Positions 17,201 to 25,018 of a DNA stretch of 64,000 nt are shown piece after piece (the first letter of the stretch is position 1; each line of letters begins with the position of its first letter). This stretch comes from Sphingomonas sp. (GTDB lineage Bacteria > Pseudomonadota > Alphaproteobacteria > Sphingomonadales > Sphingomonadaceae): assembly GCA_017849555.1 (NCBI GenBank), contig JAFIGU010000036.1, forward strand, positions 1-64,000, read 5' to 3'. The position numbers and the translations under genes were made by a program. The notes below the pieces were generated by a model. That model saw only the letters and a list, made by a program, of their open reading frames with translations. It was not told the DNA's origin and searched no databases.

Positions 17201-17575
17201 TCAATCTCTGAGTGTTGTTTGCGCGCGCTGGAATTGATCCGACAGGAATTGGTCGAGCGCGGCGATCACCTGGGGCGCGAGGCGGACGAAGGCCCGCCGC
17301 CGGTCAAGCGGATCGGGCTCGCGCGTGAAAATCCCACTGTCGATCAAGGCGTTGACATGGCGCAACGCGGTCGATGTCGGCGCCCCGGCGGTCGCGCATA
17401 GCGCGGTGATCGAGACCCGGCGCTCGACACCGTGATGAATATACAGATCGAGCAACAGGTTCCACGCCAGATCGCCGACGTCGAGATCGGGGAAGACCGT
17501 CTCGCGCCTGCGCCTGATCGACAGCATGAAGCTCGCAAGGGCGATCGATCGCGGGGAGGATGCAGCTAGGGTCAT
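17201..17575 (-). CDS. Winged-helix (MarR-like) DNA-binding protein
   Basis: The 124-residue protein has a winged-helix fold like the small MarR-type regulators: an N-terminal helix, a recognition helix around SITALCATAGAPTSTALRHV (about residues 54-73) and a wing with DPLDRRRAFVRL. The ligand is unknown. It is the last of five minus-strand genes and follows the RadC-like gene by 34 bases. Such proteins often accompany sphingomonad accessory loci, but I cannot assign a target. Confidence 0.75.
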   Translation of the reverse strand: MTLAASSPRSIALASFMLSIRRRRETVFPDLDVGDLAWNLLLDLYIHHGVERRVSITALCATAGAPTSTALRHVNALIDSGIFTREPDPLDRRRAFVRLAPQVIAALDQFLSDQFQRAQTTLRD

Positions 17576-17609
17576 GTGGACTTTGATCCGGGTTCGGGGT
17601 GGCCTTGGC

Positions 17610-18260
17610 TCATAACAAGCCCGCGGCGCGCATGCTCAGCGCGCCACTTTCGGTGACGATCCAATGATCGACGAATTCGATCGAAAGCAGGCGGCTTGCC
17701 TCGGCAAGAATACGCGTGCTCTCGATATCGTGCGGCGTCGGTTTCCAGCGGCTCGACGGATGATTGTGCGCGATGATGATCGCACTCGCGTCGAACAGGA
17801 TGCACTTACGAAGGATTTTATGGATTTCGACGCGAACCTTCCATCGCGTGCCGCTCGCGACGACCTGATCCTTTATCAGCCGATAGGATGAATCCAGGTA
17901 CATCACCCGGATCTGCTCGACCGAGAGGCTTCCCATTTCGTGCGTAAGGTATCGCTCCACCAGCGCCGGCTGGTCGAGCAGCATCGTATTCTGGAGCTGC
18001 TCGCGGAGCAGCTGGGAAAACAGCTGCTCGGTCTGGCGGAGGTGCTGGACGCTCGGTCGAAGCTGGTCCGGGAGCGACGCGGTGTCGGCGCCGAGGATCT
18101 GGCGGAGGCCGCCGAAGGTGGCGATCAGTTCGGCTGCGACTTGCTCGCTTTGATGCCCGGCGATCGGCCGGATAAGCGCGGCCACCAGCGCGCGAGACGC
18201 TTCCGCACGGGCGGCCAGTCGCGCAACGTCACGAATTGCAGAAGGATCACGATCGGCCAT
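17610..18260 (-). CDS. RadC-like JAB/MPN domain protein
   Basis: The start at ATG 18260 gives 216 residues; a frame extending to 18386 has no better start and would overlap the membrane protein further. The second half is a RadC/JAB domain: VASGT followed by the metal-binding AHNHPSS motif and a downstream Asp in TPHDIES. RadC usually reads HNHPSGDPTPS; here the segment is SSRWKPTP, so the loop differs but the His-x-His and Asp ligands are kept. RadC proteins are found on the chromosome and in many mobile elements, and their biochemical role is unsettled. The N-terminal part has a helical RadC-like UPF0758 region. The 5' end overlaps the next gene by about 136 bases. Confidence 0.75.
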   Translation of the reverse strand: MADRDPSAIRDVARLAARAEASRALVAALIRPIAGHQSEQVAAELIATFGGLRQILGADTASLPDQLRPSVQHLRQTEQLFSQLLREQLQNTMLLDQPALVERYLTHEMGSLSVEQIRVMYLDSSYRLIKDQVVASGTRWKVRVEIHKILRKCILFDASAIIIAHNHPSSRWKPTPHDIESTRILAEASRLLSIEFVDHWIVTESGALSMRAAGLL

Positions 18261-18604
18261 GACCAGGAAACCGTCCCCCGGACATAGACCCAGGGGGCGA
18301 TACCCGGCATCAGCCCCGCAAGATGCGACAACACCGTCACGCCTTGCAGCGCGGCGATCCAGGAAGGCCAGCGTGCTTCGGAACATGCGACAACGCCTAA
18401 AAGGGCTAACCAGGTCACCACATCGACCGTGACGAGCTTCCAGGAAATGTGCACGACGCGCTCGGACCCGGTAAACGGGATGAGCCAGGTCGCCAGGGCG
18501 GCCAGGGTCAGAATGACCCCGATCCGTCGCGCATTCCGGTCACCGATCAGGAGCGCCGACAGGACGCTGGTTACCAGAAGGATTGCAAAGATCGTCATCC
18601 GCAT
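18125..18604 (-). CDS. Hypothetical multi-pass membrane protein
   Basis: A 159-residue protein with about five hydrophobic segments (MTIFAILLVTSVLSALLI, VILTLAALATWLI, VVTWLALLGVVACS, and two later ones) and a basic C-terminal tail. I do not recognise the family. Its 3' end overlaps the RadC-like gene by about 136 bases in another frame, a long overlap for this genome; either the overlap is real or the RadC-like start lies further downstream. It may be co-transcribed with the genes on either side. Confidence 0.55.
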   Translation of the reverse strand: MRMTIFAILLVTSVLSALLIGDRNARRIGVILTLAALATWLIPFTGSERVVHISWKLVTVDVVTWLALLGVVACSEARWPSWIAALQGVTVLSHLAGLMPGIAPWVYVRGTVSWSWPIVILLQFVTLRDWPPVRKRLARWWPRLSGRSPGIKASKSQPN

Positions 18605-18653
18605 GGCTTGACCGGATCATGGAGCCATGAGCCGGTCAAGCCGACAATCGGTC

Positions 18654-18992
18654 TCAGGCGACCGCGCGGAGCACTTTCTCCTCGACGCCCGTCGGCAACG
18701 AGCTGCAGCAATCGCCGAACGCGCTTGGACCCTTGCGGATGACCGTGCGGAATTCCTTGAGCTGCAGGTGCGCTTCGGATGCCTGGTTGCGCGCCTTCAT
18801 CGCGAGTTCGAGCGTACCGAACAACGACGCGATGATCGGCTGCGAGACAGGGGCGGCGATGCCGATGTCATTGCTCTTGACCGTGGCGGCCTTGAGGAGA
18901 TCGCATCCGTCGGCCAGCGCCGCGTCGATACTGCGCTCGAAGCCGCGAAGCACGAGGCCGATTTCGCGAAAATCCTGTTCATATTCAGACAT
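18654..18992 (-). CDS. Hypothetical helical protein
   Basis: The 112-residue soluble protein begins MSEYEQDFREIGLVLRGFER and appears mostly alpha-helical with no signal peptide or membrane segment. It ends with a cysteine pair in GDCCSSLP. No family recognised. It lies between the membrane protein and the HTH regulator, all in the same direction with gaps of 49 and 68 bases, so it is likely part of the same unit. Confidence 0.6.
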   Translation of the reverse strand: MSEYEQDFREIGLVLRGFERSIDAALADGCDLLKAATVKSNDIGIAAPVSQPIIASLFGTLELAMKARNQASEAHLQLKEFRTVIRKGPSAFGDCCSSLPTGVEEKVLRAVA

Positions 18993-19060
18993 AGAGCCTC
19001 CTCAGGCGACAGCATCCGCTGCGCCTTACGTATGTGGCTCCGAGGAACCCCCTGGAGCGA

Positions 19061-19612
19061 TTAACGAGACAGCTGGGCGTACATGTTGCCGAGCGCGATC
19101 GTCGCCAAAACGAGGGCCAGGGTTATCGCCAGCGACCGCCACACCCGGCTCCAGATGACCCCCGGGGTGGTGCCCGTTGGTCCCAAGGCCGCGGGGGCCA
19201 GCGTTTCATTATTACCCGCCGATATCGCGCCGAAAGTGAGTTCGGTATCGCGAAAGGTCAGCGAGATATCCCCGTTGATTGCCTGATCCCGTTCGTTCGA
19301 CGAGGACGTCTTTGCGCCCGATTGCCGGGGGGACAAAAGGTCCTCTGGCGGGAGGTCCAATCGGTGGACCCCCTGGCGCGCCTCGTATTCGGCGAACTGA
19401 CGCGCGGCGTCGAAGCGCGAATTCGTCCCGATCCGCTCCATCGCCTGTTTGATGACCTTGTCGATCGCCGCCTTCGATACCTCGTTCCCGCGCTCGCGCT
19501 CGGCACGCGCGATCTCGGCCGAATTCTGTCGAATCAGGACCGCGCGCAGATAATGCCGCTGGCGCTCGTTGAGCTTGTTGAAGCGATCGTCTCCAGTCAC
19601 GCCCCCAAGCAT
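19061..19612 (-). CDS. HTH regulator with C-terminal membrane anchor
   Basis: The ATG at 19612 (MLGGVTGDDRFNKLNERQRH) gives 183 residues; a longer frame starts at 19810, inside a terminator hairpin, so it is rejected. Residues about 13-60 form a LuxR/sigma-4-like HTH (LNERQRHYLRAVLIRQNSAE and VSKAAIDKVIKQAMERIG). After a long linker a single hydrophobic segment (SLAITLALVLATIALGNMY) ends the protein a few residues before the stop. So the HTH should face the cytosol while the tail is anchored in the membrane. This is an uncommon layout for a one-component regulator. It is the first gene of the minus-strand accessory block and could control it. Confidence 0.7.
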   Translation of the reverse strand: MLGGVTGDDRFNKLNERQRHYLRAVLIRQNSAEIARAERERGNEVSKAAIDKVIKQAMERIGTNSRFDAARQFAEYEARQGVHRLDLPPEDLLSPRQSGAKTSSSNERDQAINGDISLTFRDTELTFGAISAGNNETLAPAALGPTGTTPGVIWSRVWRSLAITLALVLATIALGNMYAQLSR

Positions 19613-20014
19613 ATAGCCCCAGAATGGGGAGGAAAAGTTGGCTCTTCGGCGCGGGCCGGGCGTGGCGGGCCGATCGGGCCGGCACAGTATCAACAGAGCC
19701 GCGCACAGGTCTTTGTCATGCTCGCCGAAGCGCCAGCGGTTCAAATATCTCGGGGGCTGGCCCCGCGCGTATGCGAGAATTTTACCAGTAAAAAAAAGAC
19801 GGCCGGGCAAAACGCTGCCCGGCCGCGTTCTGGGAGGTCCCGCTGAACGGGATTTCTATTTGCCATGATCATCACGGGATTTTCAAGATGACGCCTTCAA
19901 AATGAAGGAGATTGTCGATCGCTTGCGCGTGATTTCATCGGCGCGAGAAGATGGTTAACGAAAAGGGCCCACGATGTGGAGACGGGCGGCCGAAGAAAAA
20001 AGTTCGACCGGCCG
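19613..20014. other. 402-base gap without a gene
   Basis: No convincing ORF here. It holds the terminator at 19790-19824, a small dyad CCTTCA-AAAA-TGAAGG at 19893-19908, and the upstream region of the HTH regulator gene. The stretch between the LysR stop at 20015 and the terminator is about 190 bases of 3' untranslated RNA, long enough to contain a small RNA, but I see no specific sign of one. Confidence 0.5.
19790..19824 (-). terminator. Rho-independent terminator on the minus strand
   Basis: Arms GGCCGGGCA (19801-19809) and TGCCCGGCC (19816-19824) form a 9-bp GC stem with a 6-base loop. On the minus strand the stem is followed by GTC and eight Ts (19790-19797). It is oriented to end the LysR gene transcript, and excludes a translation start at 19810. 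Confidence 0.9.
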
Positions 20015-20965
20015 CTAGCGGGCGACCGGCGCCGCCCACGGCAATCGCGCGAGCACCGGGGGAAGCGCCTGTTCGTGGATCACCGCGCGCGCGAGGCCCG
20101 CGGTGCTGGCGGCGAGATCGCCGAGTTCGCCGGCCCGCGCGACGACCTGGATGCGGCGGGAGAACCGCCCACGCGGCATCGGCTCGACGCGCAGCTGCGG
20201 GATCAATCCGGGCATCGCCGCGAGGCACAGCAATGAGGTGATGCTCCAGCCGATCCCCAGCGCGACGATCGTGAGCTGCTGGTGGATGATGTCGACCTCG
20301 ATCACATTGGGCAGCGCGAGCTTCATCCGGGTGAGCTGGCTTTCGATCCGCTGCCCCATGCCGGTATCGAGCGAATAGCGCACGAAGGGGAGCCGCCCCG
20401 CCGCTTCGGCCGGATCGGGCGACCCGTGATAATCGCCAGGAAAGACGAGCACGAACGGATCGTCGGTAACGTCGTGATGCTCGATCCCGGGGTGTTTTTC
20501 GAGCGTGTTGCTCCCCGTAACCAGCATGTCGCACCGGCGGGCGAGGAAATCCTGTTGCTGGTTGAGCGATATCCCCGAGCGCACCCGCCACCGCCCGACC
20601 CTTTTGCCGGCGTGGTGGAGCAATGGGGCGGTGAGCAGGGTGGCCAGGGTTTCGGCCATGCCGATCGTGATCTGGTCGATCGGCTGTTGCGCGCCTTCGC
20701 GCACCTCGTCGACCACGCGCCGCGCGGTGGAGAGCAGGGTACGCGCGCGCTCGTACAAGGCGCGCCCCGCGGGGGTGACGCCCAAGGGGCGCAGCGATCG
20801 ATCGAAGAGCGCGGTGCCGATGCCCTGTTCCAGCCGCGTGATCGTCTGCGACACCGCCGATTGGGTGATGCGCAATTGCTGCGCGCTCGCCGTCATCCCG
20901 CCCAGCTCGACGGTGAGGACGAACACCTCCAGCGCGTGAAGATCGAACTCGGGCGGCAGGCGCAT
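20015..20965 (-). CDS. LysR-family transcriptional regulator
   Basis: A 316-residue LysR-type protein. The N-terminal winged HTH covers about residues 7-65 (GGMTASAQQLRITQSAVSQT and LEQGIGTALFDRSLRPLGVT) and a periplasmic-binding-like effector domain follows from about residue 90. It is divergent from purU with a 111-base gap, the classical layout for a LysR regulator acting on its neighbour, so it may control purU and the deacylase gene. The co-inducer is unknown. A strong terminator lies about 190 bases downstream. Confidence 0.92.
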   Translation of the reverse strand: MRLPPEFDLHALEVFVLTVELGGMTASAQQLRITQSAVSQTITRLEQGIGTALFDRSLRPLGVTPAGRALYERARTLLSTARRVVDEVREGAQQPIDQITIGMAETLATLLTAPLLHHAGKRVGRWRVRSGISLNQQQDFLARRCDMLVTGSNTLEKHPGIEHHDVTDDPFVLVFPGDYHGSPDPAEAAGRLPFVRYSLDTGMGQRIESQLTRMKLALPNVIEVDIIHQQLTIVALGIGWSITSLLCLAAMPGLIPQLRVEPMPRGRFSRRIQVVARAGELGDLAASTAGLARAVIHEQALPPVLARLPWAAPVAR

Positions 20966-21076
20966 CAGGCAGGCTCCGCAATAAAATTACCTGAAACTGT
21001 ATATTACATGTTCTTATGAAAAGCCAGTCGACTTTCCGCCTTCCGGGCGCATGCGTAGATGCTAGAGCGGTGAGGG

Positions 21077-21946
21077 ATGACGGGGATGAACATGGCCAAG
21101 CCCGATTTCGTGTTGCTGGTGTCGTGCGTCGATCGGAAGGGGATCGTCGCGGCGATCGCCAATTCGATCGCCGCACAGGATTGCAACATCGTCCATAATG
21201 CGCAGTTCGGCGATGCCGACAGCGGGCGCTTCTTCATGCGCGTTACCTTCTCTGGCCAGGAGGCGACGACCACCGAGAGCTTCGGGCGCGGCTTCCTGCC
21301 GGTCGCGGCGGCGTTCGATCTGCAATGGCAGGTCCATGATCTGTCGGTGAAGCAGCGCGCGCTGATCATGGTCAGCAAGGGCGGCCACTGCCTCAACGAT
21401 CTCCTCTATCGCGCGGTCACCGGCTATCTGCCGATCGAGGTGACCTCAATCGTCTCCAATCACGAGATCTGGCGGCGGCGCGCCGAGCACGAAGGGATTC
21501 CCTATCACTATCTGCCGATCACGCCGGCAACCAAGGCCGAGCAGGAGCAGAAGCTGCTCGCGTTGATCGAGGAACAGCAGGTCGATCTGATCATCCTCGC
21601 CCGCTACATGCAGGTCTTGTCGGATTCAGCCTGCCGCGCGCTACAGGGCAAGGTGATCAACATCCACCACAGCTCGCTCCCCGCCTTCAAGGGCGCGCGG
21701 CCCTATCATCGCGCGTGGGAGCGCGGGGTGAAGATGGTCGGCGCGACCGCGCATTATGTCACCCCCGATCTCGATGAGGGGCCGATCATTGCGCAGGACG
21801 TGTCAACGGTCGATCACGCCGATACGGCCGACGATCTCATCGCGCAGGGGCAGGAAACCGAAAGCCGCGTGCTGACCCGCGCGGTCAAGGCGCATTGCGA
21901 GCATCGCGTGATGCTCAACGGCCAACGGACGGTGGTGTTCAAATGA
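21077..21946 (+). CDS. purU: Formyltetrahydrofolate deformylase
   Basis: The product hydrolyses 10-formyl-THF to formate and THF. It has an N-terminal ACT domain (LLVSCVDRKGIVAAIANSIA) and a C-terminal formyltransferase-like domain with the catalytic Asn and His of INIHHSSLPAF and the Asp of DLDEGP. Length is 289 residues from the first ATG; ATGs at 21086 and 21092 are also possible, and the GAGGG at 21072-21076 is better spaced for 21086. PurU next to sarcosine and betaine demethylation genes is a known arrangement: it frees the folate loaded by SoxA and the dimethylglycine dehydrogenase. Its stop overlaps the next start as ATGA. Confidence 0.95.
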   Translation: MTGMNMAKPDFVLLVSCVDRKGIVAAIANSIAAQDCNIVHNAQFGDADSGRFFMRVTFSGQEATTTESFGRGFLPVAAAFDLQWQVHDLSVKQRALIMVSKGGHCLNDLLYRAVTGYLPIEVTSIVSNHEIWRRRAEHEGIPYHYLPITPATKAEQEQKLLALIEEQQVDLIILARYMQVLSDSACRALQGKVINIHHSSLPAFKGARPYHRAWERGVKMVGATAHYVTPDLDEGPIIAQDVSTVDHADTADDLIAQGQETESRVLTRAVKAHCEHRVMLNGQRTVVFK

Positions 21947-22437
21947 GCGAGGAAGCGCTGCGCCTTGCCTTTGCCGATCGCGGGCTGGGCTGGGACGTGC
22001 TCGAACATCAGGCGGTGTTCACCGTCGAGGAGAGCCTGGCGATCCACGCCGCGATGCCCGGTGCGCATACCAAGAACCTGTTCCTCAAGGATTCGGGCGG
22101 CGCCTTCTGGCTGGTGACGGTCGATCACGCCAAGAGCGTCGACCTGAAGGCGCTCGCCGGGGTAATCGGCGCGAAGAAGCTGAGCTTCGGCAAGGCCGAG
22201 GATATGCAGGCGCTGCTGGGGGTGGCGCCCGGATCGGTTACCCCGCTCGCCGCGATCAACGACCGCGAGGCGCGGGTGCGAGTGGTGATCGACACCGATC
22301 TCGCCGAGGCCGCGCAGGTCAATGTTCACCCGTTGCGCAACACCGCGACGGTGGGGCTGCCGGGTGCGACGCTGCGCGCATTGCTTGCCGGCTGGGGGCA
22401 CGAGCCGCTCGTGGCGACGATCCCGCAGCGCGGCTGA
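21943..22437 (+). CDS. YbaK/ProX-type aminoacyl-tRNA deacylase
   Basis: The ATG at 21943 overlaps the purU stop and gives 164 residues. The protein matches the YbaK/prolyl-tRNA editing fold, which hydrolyses mischarged aminoacyl-tRNA, for example Ala-tRNA(Pro). Visible family features are the HTKNLFLKD segment (residues about 42-50) with the conserved Lys, and NDREARVRVVID and NVHPLRNTATVGL near the end. Translational coupling to purU suggests co-expression, though a link in function is not obvious. Confidence 0.88.
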   Translation: MSEEALRLAFADRGLGWDVLEHQAVFTVEESLAIHAAMPGAHTKNLFLKDSGGAFWLVTVDHAKSVDLKALAGVIGAKKLSFGKAEDMQALLGVAPGSVTPLAAINDREARVRVVIDTDLAEAAQVNVHPLRNTATVGLPGATLRALLAGWGHEPLVATIPQRG

Positions 22438-22472
22438 GCGCCCTGCGGTTAATTGGGATCACGTCGAGCCGC

Positions 22473-22504
22473 CCTTGCGCTCCCGGGAAGGCGGGAGCAC
22501 AAGG
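22473..22504. repeat. Inverted repeat downstream of the deacylase gene
   Basis: Arms 22473-22485 (CCTTGCGCTCCCG) and 22492-22504 (CGGGAGCACAAGG) pair with one mismatch across a 6-base loop. The same CTTGTGCTCCC element recurs at 23823, on the other side of the phosphatase gene, and at its partner arm near 23901-23919. A CCGG-rich repeat follows to about 22565. Confidence 0.7.
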
Positions 22505-22571
22505 AAGAGCGCACCACCTCGGCAAAGACCGGGGTCCAGTCGCGACCAGCTCCGGCCTGTGCCGGGGTGGA

Positions 22572-23702
22572 TCACTTCGTCAGATAGCGCGCCCGCAATG
22601 CCTTAATGTCGGCCTCGGTGAGCCCGAGCCCGTGGCGGATATAATTGTCGAACGAGCCGTAGCGATGCTCGACCTCGTCGAACGCCGCCTGGATATAATC
22701 GGGGCGCACCGTCATCGCCGCTTCGAGATAGGCGGGTTTCATCGGCGACCCCGATTTGGCGAGCGCGGCGAGCGCCGCATCGTTCTTGGCGCGCAGATAG
22801 GTGTTGCTGAGCATATAATCGTGCAGCACCGTCTCACGCGGGACACCGAGCAGGGTGAGGATCACCGCGCTGGCCCAGCCGGTGCGGTCCTTCCCAGCGG
22901 TGCAATGATAGAGCAGGGCATTGGTGCCCGGTGCTTCGAGCTTCTGGAGCAGGTCGCGGTAGCCAGCGCGCGCGCTGGGCAGCGAGACGAACTCGCGGTT
23001 GGCGTCGACCAGCATCTCCGCGGCATGCCCGGAGGCGATCGCCGCCATCGCGCCGCGCATGTCGCCGCCCAATGAGCCCTGGCTGTCCTTGGCGATATCG
23101 AGCACCAGCGGCTCGGCGCCCGCCGCGACGCGATCGGGTTCGCGAGTGCGCTCGGCGACGGTGCGCAGATCGGCAATGGTGGTCAGTCCGAGTCTGCCCA
23201 TCGCCGCGAGATCGGCATCGCTCAGCCGGTTGAGCTGATCCGAGCGATAGATCAGCCCCATCTTCACCCAGCGGCCGTCGCTGGTGCGATAGCCGCCGAT
23301 GTCGCGCAAATTGGGCACCGTCGCGAGATGCAGCCCGCGATCGGCGACGACCAGCGGCTCGCCTTCCGCGGGAACGAGCGTGAAGAACCAGCGATGATCG
23401 GGGGCGAGCCCATCGACCGTCACCGCGGCGGTACCCAGCCCCTCCGCCACCGGCTTGCCGGTCGATACCGGATCGGGGCGCTCGCTGGCGAAGACGCGTA
23501 CCGTGCCGGCATTCTGCCCGGTCCATTCGATGCGGTAGCCGCCGCCCGCGCGGGTGACCGAGGCGGCGGTGAACGGGATCGCGGCGACCCGTGCGGCGGC
23601 GGGGCGTGCGACTTGCGCCTTGCCGCGGGCGATCAGCGGGGCGGGGGCCGATACGGCCAAGGCCAGCGCCGTCGCGCCGATCAGTTTCCGCGAGATGTTC
23701 AT
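22572..23702 (-). CDS. Exported tyrosine-protein phosphatase
   Basis: The 376-residue protein starts with a signal peptide (MNISRKLIGATALALAVSAP), then an N-terminal beta-rich region of about 90 residues, then a tyrosine/serine phosphatase domain of the Y_phosphatase3 family. The active-site C-x5-R loop is HCTAGKDRTG near residue 265, preceded by the NLRDIGGYRT segment. It probably acts in the periplasm on phosphotyrosine proteins or phosphoinositide-like substrates. The gene stands alone and is flanked by related inverted repeats on both sides. Substrate unknown. Confidence 0.9.
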   Translation of the reverse strand: MNISRKLIGATALALAVSAPAPLIARGKAQVARPAAARVAAIPFTAASVTRAGGGYRIEWTGQNAGTVRVFASERPDPVSTGKPVAEGLGTAAVTVDGLAPDHRWFFTLVPAEGEPLVVADRGLHLATVPNLRDIGGYRTSDGRWVKMGLIYRSDQLNRLSDADLAAMGRLGLTTIADLRTVAERTREPDRVAAGAEPLVLDIAKDSQGSLGGDMRGAMAAIASGHAAEMLVDANREFVSLPSARAGYRDLLQKLEAPGTNALLYHCTAGKDRTGWASAVILTLLGVPRETVLHDYMLSNTYLRAKNDAALAALAKSGSPMKPAYLEAAMTVRPDYIQAAFDEVEHRYGSFDNYIRHGLGLTEADIKALRARYLTK

Positions 23703-23822
23703 CGATTGCCTCCGCCGGTTAGCCCTCGGCGCCCGTTTCCGCTGGGCGAGCGGCGTGAGTCAACCGCTTTGCGTAGGCGTGTGTGAATTTTTCTCCGCAA
23801 ATCGGCGCACCGTTGGGGCAAC

Positions 23823-23919
23823 CTTGTGCTCCCGCGAAGGCGGGAGCCCAGACTGGGTCCCCGCCTTGGGTTCCCGTCAAAGTACTACTTTGACGGGGCC
23901 CCTTCGCGGGGGACACAAG
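23823..23919. repeat. Nested inverted repeats upstream of the phosphatase gene
   Basis: The outer arms are about 23823-23840 (CTTGTGCTCCCGCGAAGG) and 23901-23919 (CCTTCGCGGGGGACACAAG). Inside are AAGGCGGG/CCCGCCTT (23837-23844 and 23860-23867) and a perfect 12-bp dyad, CCCGTCAAAGTA (23873-23884) and TACTTTGACGGG (23886-23897). It shares its outer sequence with 22473-22504. Confidence 0.8.
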
Positions 23920-23945
23920 GGGGATCACATTTCGCGCCCGATGCG

Positions 23946-24995
23946 CTAGCGCCGCGCCCAGGCGCAGATGCCGAGCGTCGCGCCCTTTGCCACCAATCCC
24001 TCCGCTTCTGCCTTGGCCACCGCCCGCGTCTTGCCGGCCTCACAGATCACACTCTGGTCGGCGAAACCGGCGAGTTCGATCAGCACCTGATCCCAGTGGC
24101 GATATTGCACGTCATGCGCTTCGCCGGGGAAGACGCGGAACGAGGCGACATTGGGATAATGGCTGCGCCAATATTCGGCCTGGTCGATCTTCACCAAGGG
24201 ATCGGCGCCGCCCTGATAGATATGCACCGGCGCGGTGACCTTCGAGACATCGGGGGCGGGGCCGCAATAGCGCAGCATCTCCGCCGCCTCGGGGGTGGGA
24301 TCGCCCATCTGGCCGCGGATGAAGAAGGTGCGTGCGCCTTCCTCATAAGCGCGATCGGAGAAGCCGGGGATGCGGAAGGTCGGGCTGTTGGCGGGGAAGG
24401 CCCACCAGCTTTGCGGGTTCTGTACCGAGGATCTGACCCCCGCGGTGGCCTGTTCGAGCGATACCTTGCACCGCGCCGAGCCCGCCGAGGTGGCGGCAGT
24501 GGCGAGCATATGGACCGAGATCAACCGCTCGGGCATCGCCCCGGCGACCGCCGCCATATACGGCCCGCCGCCCGAGATCGCGACTCCGGCGAAGCGCTTG
24601 ACCGCGAGATGATCGAGCACCGCGCGCACCTCACCGGCATAATCGGCAAACCCCCAATCGGGCTTGAATGCGGTGTCGCCGAAGCCGTTACGCTCGACGG
24701 TGATGAAGCGCAGCTTGAGCTGCTGGCGCAATGTCTTGAGGAAATCGGTCATCCCCGCAGCGCGCGCGCTGGTGCCTGTGCCGCCGATGAACAGGACGGT
24801 GCGGCCGCCGGCCTCGCCGGTGTCGGTATAATGGACCACCCGGCCGGACGGCAGGGTCAGCGACTGCACCGCCGGGCCGAAATCGTCGAAGTCGGACTGG
24901 ATCGCGCCGATCGCCGGCACCGAGGGCGGATCGGCCAGCGCCGGGGTCGCCCCGATCAACATGGCCGGCAGCGCGAGCAATCCGATCTTCATCAT
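23946..24995 (-). CDS. Exported alpha/beta-hydrolase
   Basis: A 349-residue protein with a signal peptide (MMKIGLLALPAMLIGATPALA). The hydrolase core shows a GGTGTSARA oxyanion-type segment and the nucleophile elbow GVAISGGGPY, in which the Ser is the catalytic candidate; the His is probably in PGEAHDVQY near residue 298. The mature protein is periplasmic. The C-terminal 40 residues carry extra Cys residues and are not typical of the core. The start is the ATG pair MMKIG; the ribosome site is not clear. It lies 24 bases downstream of the carnitine dehydrogenase gene, so it may be co-transcribed with it, which would suggest an ester or acyl-carnitine substrate, but this is only an inference. 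Confidence 0.85.
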   Translation of the reverse strand: MMKIGLLALPAMLIGATPALADPPSVPAIGAIQSDFDDFGPAVQSLTLPSGRVVHYTDTGEAGGRTVLFIGGTGTSARAAGMTDFLKTLRQQLKLRFITVERNGFGDTAFKPDWGFADYAGEVRAVLDHLAVKRFAGVAISGGGPYMAAVAGAMPERLISVHMLATAATSAGSARCKVSLEQATAGVRSSVQNPQSWWAFPANSPTFRIPGFSDRAYEEGARTFFIRGQMGDPTPEAAEMLRYCGPAPDVSKVTAPVHIYQGGADPLVKIDQAEYWRSHYPNVASFRVFPGEAHDVQYRHWDQVLIELAGFADQSVICEAGKTRAVAKAEAEGLVAKGATLGICAWARR

Positions 24996-25018
24996 CCTCT
25001 CCTCTTTATCGTTTTCGA

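Noticed and set aside
19613..19810. N-terminal extension of the tail-anchored HTH gene
   Set aside because: The extended start would lie in a rho-independent terminator and the extra residues show no domain.
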